DNA of 7,285 bases from contig CAZDYP010000215.1 in assembly GCA_964509505.1 (NCBI GenBank), positions 1 to 7,285 on the forward strand, in the 5' to 3' direction. The notes under the pieces were generated by a model. That model did not search any database, had not been told where the DNA came from, and saw only the letters and a program-made list of their open reading frames with translations. The translations under genes were made by a program, and so were the position numbers. Shown here one piece after another: positions 5,347-7,285 of the stretch (positions within the stretch are counted from its first letter, which is position 1; each line of letters begins with the position of its first letter). The stretch is from CAZDYP01 sp964509505 (GTDB lineage: Bacteria > Chloroflexota > Anaerolineae > JACRMK01).

Positions 5347-6660
5347 ATGCCCGTCTCTGTCTCCAAGTCCCAACGTCGCAAAGCTGCGACCCCATCGCGG
5401 GCCACTGCCCTTCAGCGCGCCCCAACTGACAACGGCAAAATGAACGAGACCGTCACCCTACAAGAAGTTCAGGCTCAACTGAACGCCTTTCGCGCCTTGC
5501 AGCAAATCGCGCACAGCCTGAGTTCTGAATTGAATCTCGAATTGCTGATTCGCAAAATTTTGCGCGCGGCGCAAGAAGTCATGCAAGCCAGCAACGCCTC
5601 GATTTTCCTCCACGATCCTGCGACAGATGAACTGGTGTTTACTTTTGCAGAAGGCGGCGGCAACCAACTCGAAGGCATGCGAATGCCCAGCAATAAAGGC
5701 ATCGCTGGTTGGGTCTTCATCCACCAAGAGCCGCTCATCGTGGACGACACCTCGCAAGACAAACGCTTCTATTCCCAATTTGATAAAACGACGGGCTTCA
5801 AAACGGACTCCATCATCGGCGTCCCGCTCATCACGAAAGGCAAGTCCATTGGCGTGCTCGAAGTCCTCAACAAACATTCGGGCGAGAAATTCAATCAGCA
5901 CGACCTCGACATTTTGATGGCGCTGGCGGCGCAATCCGCCATCGCCATCGAAAACGCCCGACTCATCGAGAGCTTGCGCGAAGAACGCAACCGCATCCTC
6001 GCCGTCGAAGAAGAAGTTCGCAAAGAGCTTGCGCGCGACTTGCACGATGGGCTGGCGCAGTTGTTGATCTCGATGGTTATGAACGTGCGTTTCGTGCAAG
6101 ACTTACACGCGCGCCACGAAGCCACCATGCTGGTTGAGGAATTGAAAAATTTGGAAAGTCTGGCTACGCGCGCGAATCGGCAGGTGCGCGACGTGTTGTT
6201 CGATCAACGCCCCGTCATCCTCGAAACACAAGGCTTATTTCCCACGCTCGAAGCCTACGTCAAGCGACTCAAAGAAACAGGCGAAGTCAACGCCGAGTTG
6301 GAAGTGAAATGCCAACCCATCTCACTACCGGGCAAAGCGGATCGCACGATCTTCTCCATCGTGCAAGAAGCGATGGGCAACGCGAAGAAATATGCGAAGG
6401 GCGCGTTGGTGAAAATCAGCGTCGAGCAAAGCAAGAACCAGCTCATCTTCAAAGTGGCTGATGGCGGACCTGGCTTTGATGTGCATAAGGTACAAGCCAA
6501 CTACGCGACGCGCGGCAGTCTTGGACTGTTGAACATGCACGAGCGCGCGCAACAAGTCGGCGGTGAATGGCGCATTGATTCGACCGTCGGTCAAGGCACG
6601 ACGGTAACGCTCACCGTGCCGATACCCGCGGAGGCGAAAGCAGTTGTAGCGAAAGCGTGA
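5347..6660 (+). CDS. GAF-domain sensor histidine kinase (HisKA_3 / NarL-partner type)
   Basis: A 437-residue soluble two-component sensor kinase. The first 32 residues are basic and of low complexity. A helix (about 36-61) leads into a GAF domain (about 62-205), a small-ligand or redox sensing fold, with the typical KGIAGWVF, IVDDTSQDKRF, SIIGVPL and AIENARL segments. A signalling helix (206-226) precedes the HisKA_3 dimerisation domain, where ELARDLHDGLAQLL carries the phospho-acceptor His233 (6043-6045). The ATPase domain (about 330-427) has an N box with Asn345, a G1 box DGGPGF (372-377) and GSLGLLNMHERA as the G2 region. No transmembrane segment is seen, so the signal is cytoplasmic. Kinases of this class phosphorylate NarL/FixJ-type regulators; none is present in the window. 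The start lies 2 bases after the phospholipase stop with no good ribosome binding site, suggesting coupling; an ATG at 5440 is the alternative. The GAF ligand is unknown. Confidence 0.94.
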   Translation: MPVSVSKSQRRKAATPSRATALQRAPTDNGKMNETVTLQEVQAQLNAFRALQQIAHSLSSELNLELLIRKILRAAQEVMQASNASIFLHDPATDELVFTFAEGGGNQLEGMRMPSNKGIAGWVFIHQEPLIVDDTSQDKRFYSQFDKTTGFKTDSIIGVPLITKGKSIGVLEVLNKHSGEKFNQHDLDILMALAAQSAIAIENARLIESLREERNRILAVEEEVRKELARDLHDGLAQLLISMVMNVRFVQDLHARHEATMLVEELKNLESLATRANRQVRDVLFDQRPVILETQGLFPTLEAYVKRLKETGEVNAELEVKCQPISLPGKADRTIFSIVQEAMGNAKKYAKGALVKISVEQSKNQLIFKVADGGPGFDVHKVQANYATRGSLGLLNMHERAQQVGGEWRIDSTVGQGTTVTLTVPIPAEAKAVVAKA

Positions 6661-6662
6661 TC

Positions 6663-7285
6663 ATGCTGTGTAACTCTCCAACCAAAACCCGTCTCTACTT
6701 CAGAGACGGGTTTCTGTTATCTGGGCTTGTCTTGTTCTTTCTGCTTGCTTCTACCTCTGCTGCTTACGCCCAAGCTATGCCGCGCCCCGTTCTCGTCGCG
6801 CTCGCGCCTGTGCGTGGCGCGGAGAAGGTCGAGCTCGTCTCGCAAACGCTTGACGTGAACATCACCGAAGCGAGCGATAGCACCTTACTCACTGGGCAAC
6901 TCACGTTCAAGTTGCATAACACCGACCGCCTCAATCATGCGGAGCTCTTCGTCGGTTTTCCAACATGGGGTGGCGGCGCGTTTGAGTTCAACGAAAAAAA
7001 TCTCGCGCAGTTCACCATCGCGCAAGGCGGACTGGTCGTCAAGCCCGAAGCGCAAACGCAGCTGCTCAAACTCGGCAGCGAGACGCGCACCGTGCGCTGG
7101 CTCGTGTGGCCGCTCAGCCTCGATCAAGATGAACGTGAGACAATTCAAGTAAATTTTCGCTACGACCTTGGCAACAGTCCCTTGCCGACGTTTACCTTCG
7201 CGCAAGCGCCCGCTGTGTTGTGGAAAGGACTGACGGGCAGTGCGCGCTATACCTTCCGCTTCCCTGCCCTCACGACGACGGAGCA
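6663..7285 (+). CDS. Secreted protein of unknown function (3' end outside window)
   Basis: The frame opens at ATG 6663, 2 bases after the kinase stop, and stays open to the window edge (207 codons visible). The N-terminus is a good signal peptide: a basic region (Lys8, Arg10, Arg14), a hydrophobic core FLLSGLVLFFLLAS and a signal peptidase I site AYA|Q at residues 36/37. The mature part is rich in beta-type alternation (QTLDVNITEAS, LLTGQLTFKLHN, RTVRWLVWPLSL, TIQVNFRYDLG), with no cysteines or catalytic motif visible so far. It resembles extracytoplasmic beta-sandwich domains, but I do not recognise a family. No later ATG or GTG before the hydrophobic core would keep a workable signal peptide, and a TTG at 6732 would leave it too short. 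Its position suggests it belongs to the phospholipase-kinase transcription unit. A strong hairpin (6685-6713) lies inside the signal-peptide codons. Codon use is like the upstream genes. Confidence 0.8.
   Translation, partial: MLCNSPTKTRLYFRDGFLLSGLVLFFLLASTSAAYAQAMPRPVLVALAPVRGAEKVELVSQTLDVNITEASDSTLLTGQLTFKLHNTDRLNHAELFVGFPTWGGGAFEFNEKNLAQFTIAQGGLVVKPEAQTQLLKLGSETRTVRWLVWPLSLDQDERETIQVNFRYDLGNSPLPTFTFAQAPAVLWKGLTGSARYTFRFPALTTTE
6685..6713 (+). terminator. Terminator-like hairpin inside the signal-peptide coding region
   Basis: AAACCCGTCTCT (6685-6696) and AGAGACGGGTTT (6702-6713) form a perfect 12-bp stem with the loop ACTTC. It lies 24 bases after the histidine kinase stop. The following bases (CTGTTAT) make only a weak U tract, so partial termination or an mRNA-stabilising role is as likely as full termination. 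It overlaps codons 8-17 of the secreted protein. Confidence 0.6.

Noticed and set aside
5458..6099. Minus-strand open frame (213 codons) opposite the histidine kinase
   Set aside because: It is a mirror of the GAF and HisKA coding sequence, rich in Phe, Asp and Val from the antisense of common codons, with no domain.
6885..7205. Minus-strand open frame (106 codons) at the right edge
   Set aside because: The plus-strand frame through the same bases continues from a start with a signal peptide and reads as a normal beta-rich secreted protein, so the minus frame is a shadow.
1..7285. CRISPR arrays, tRNA genes, insertion sequences
   Set aside because: No regularly spaced direct repeats, cloverleaf-like segments, transposase motifs or long terminal inverted repeats were found on either strand.

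Overview
The window is a stretch of bacterial chromosome with mid-range to high GC, densely packed genes and many GCGCGC-type words. The gene set (exonuclease VII, a DUF212/YuiD membrane protein, a cyclic-nucleotide-binding patatin phospholipase, a GAF histidine kinase and poorly known secreted or anchored proteins) and the protein style fit a Chloroflexota bacterium, possibly Anaerolineae. This is an inference from gene content only; there is no rRNA or other phylogenetic marker here. No mobile element, CRISPR array, tRNA or rRNA was seen.

Layout. Positions 1-1802 (+) hold a compact operon: xseA (its 5' end lies outside the window), xseB, and a DUF212 divergent-PAP2 membrane protein whose ATG overlaps the xseB stop codon. 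A 210-base convergent gap with small inverted repeats follows. On the minus strand, 3308-2013 encodes an N-terminally anchored protein with a gluzincin-type zinc peptidase signature (HEWTH, then NETTAN). I cannot assign it to a named gene.

Positions 3309-3622 are a divergent control region. A plus-strand promoter with a perfect TATAAT and a minus-strand promoter with a perfect TTGACA overlap each other around an AAAATTTT palindrome. The minus-strand promoter predicts a leaderless mRNA. The plus-strand promoter predicts a leader of about 260-270 nt that can fold into a long multi-helix hairpin beginning at the expected transcription start, followed by a second segment with mutually exclusive pairings.

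Positions 3635-7285 (+) look like a signalling operon with gaps of 2 bases between genes: a cNMP-binding/patatin (NTE-like) phospholipase, a GAF plus HisKA_3/HATPase histidine kinase of the NarL-partner type, and a secreted protein running off the right edge. The secreted gene has no stop in the window, but its frame, signal peptide and start are clear. A perfect 12-bp terminator-like hairpin lies inside its signal-peptide coding region, which suggests partial termination or another control point between the kinase and the secreted protein.

Taken together, the right half suggests a cyclic-nucleotide-responsive lipid hydrolase expressed with a ligand-sensing kinase and an exported protein. The function of this combination is inference. 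The points most worth a second look are the leader RNA, the overlapping divergent promoters, the hairpin within the signal-peptide sequence and the unassigned metallopeptidase.
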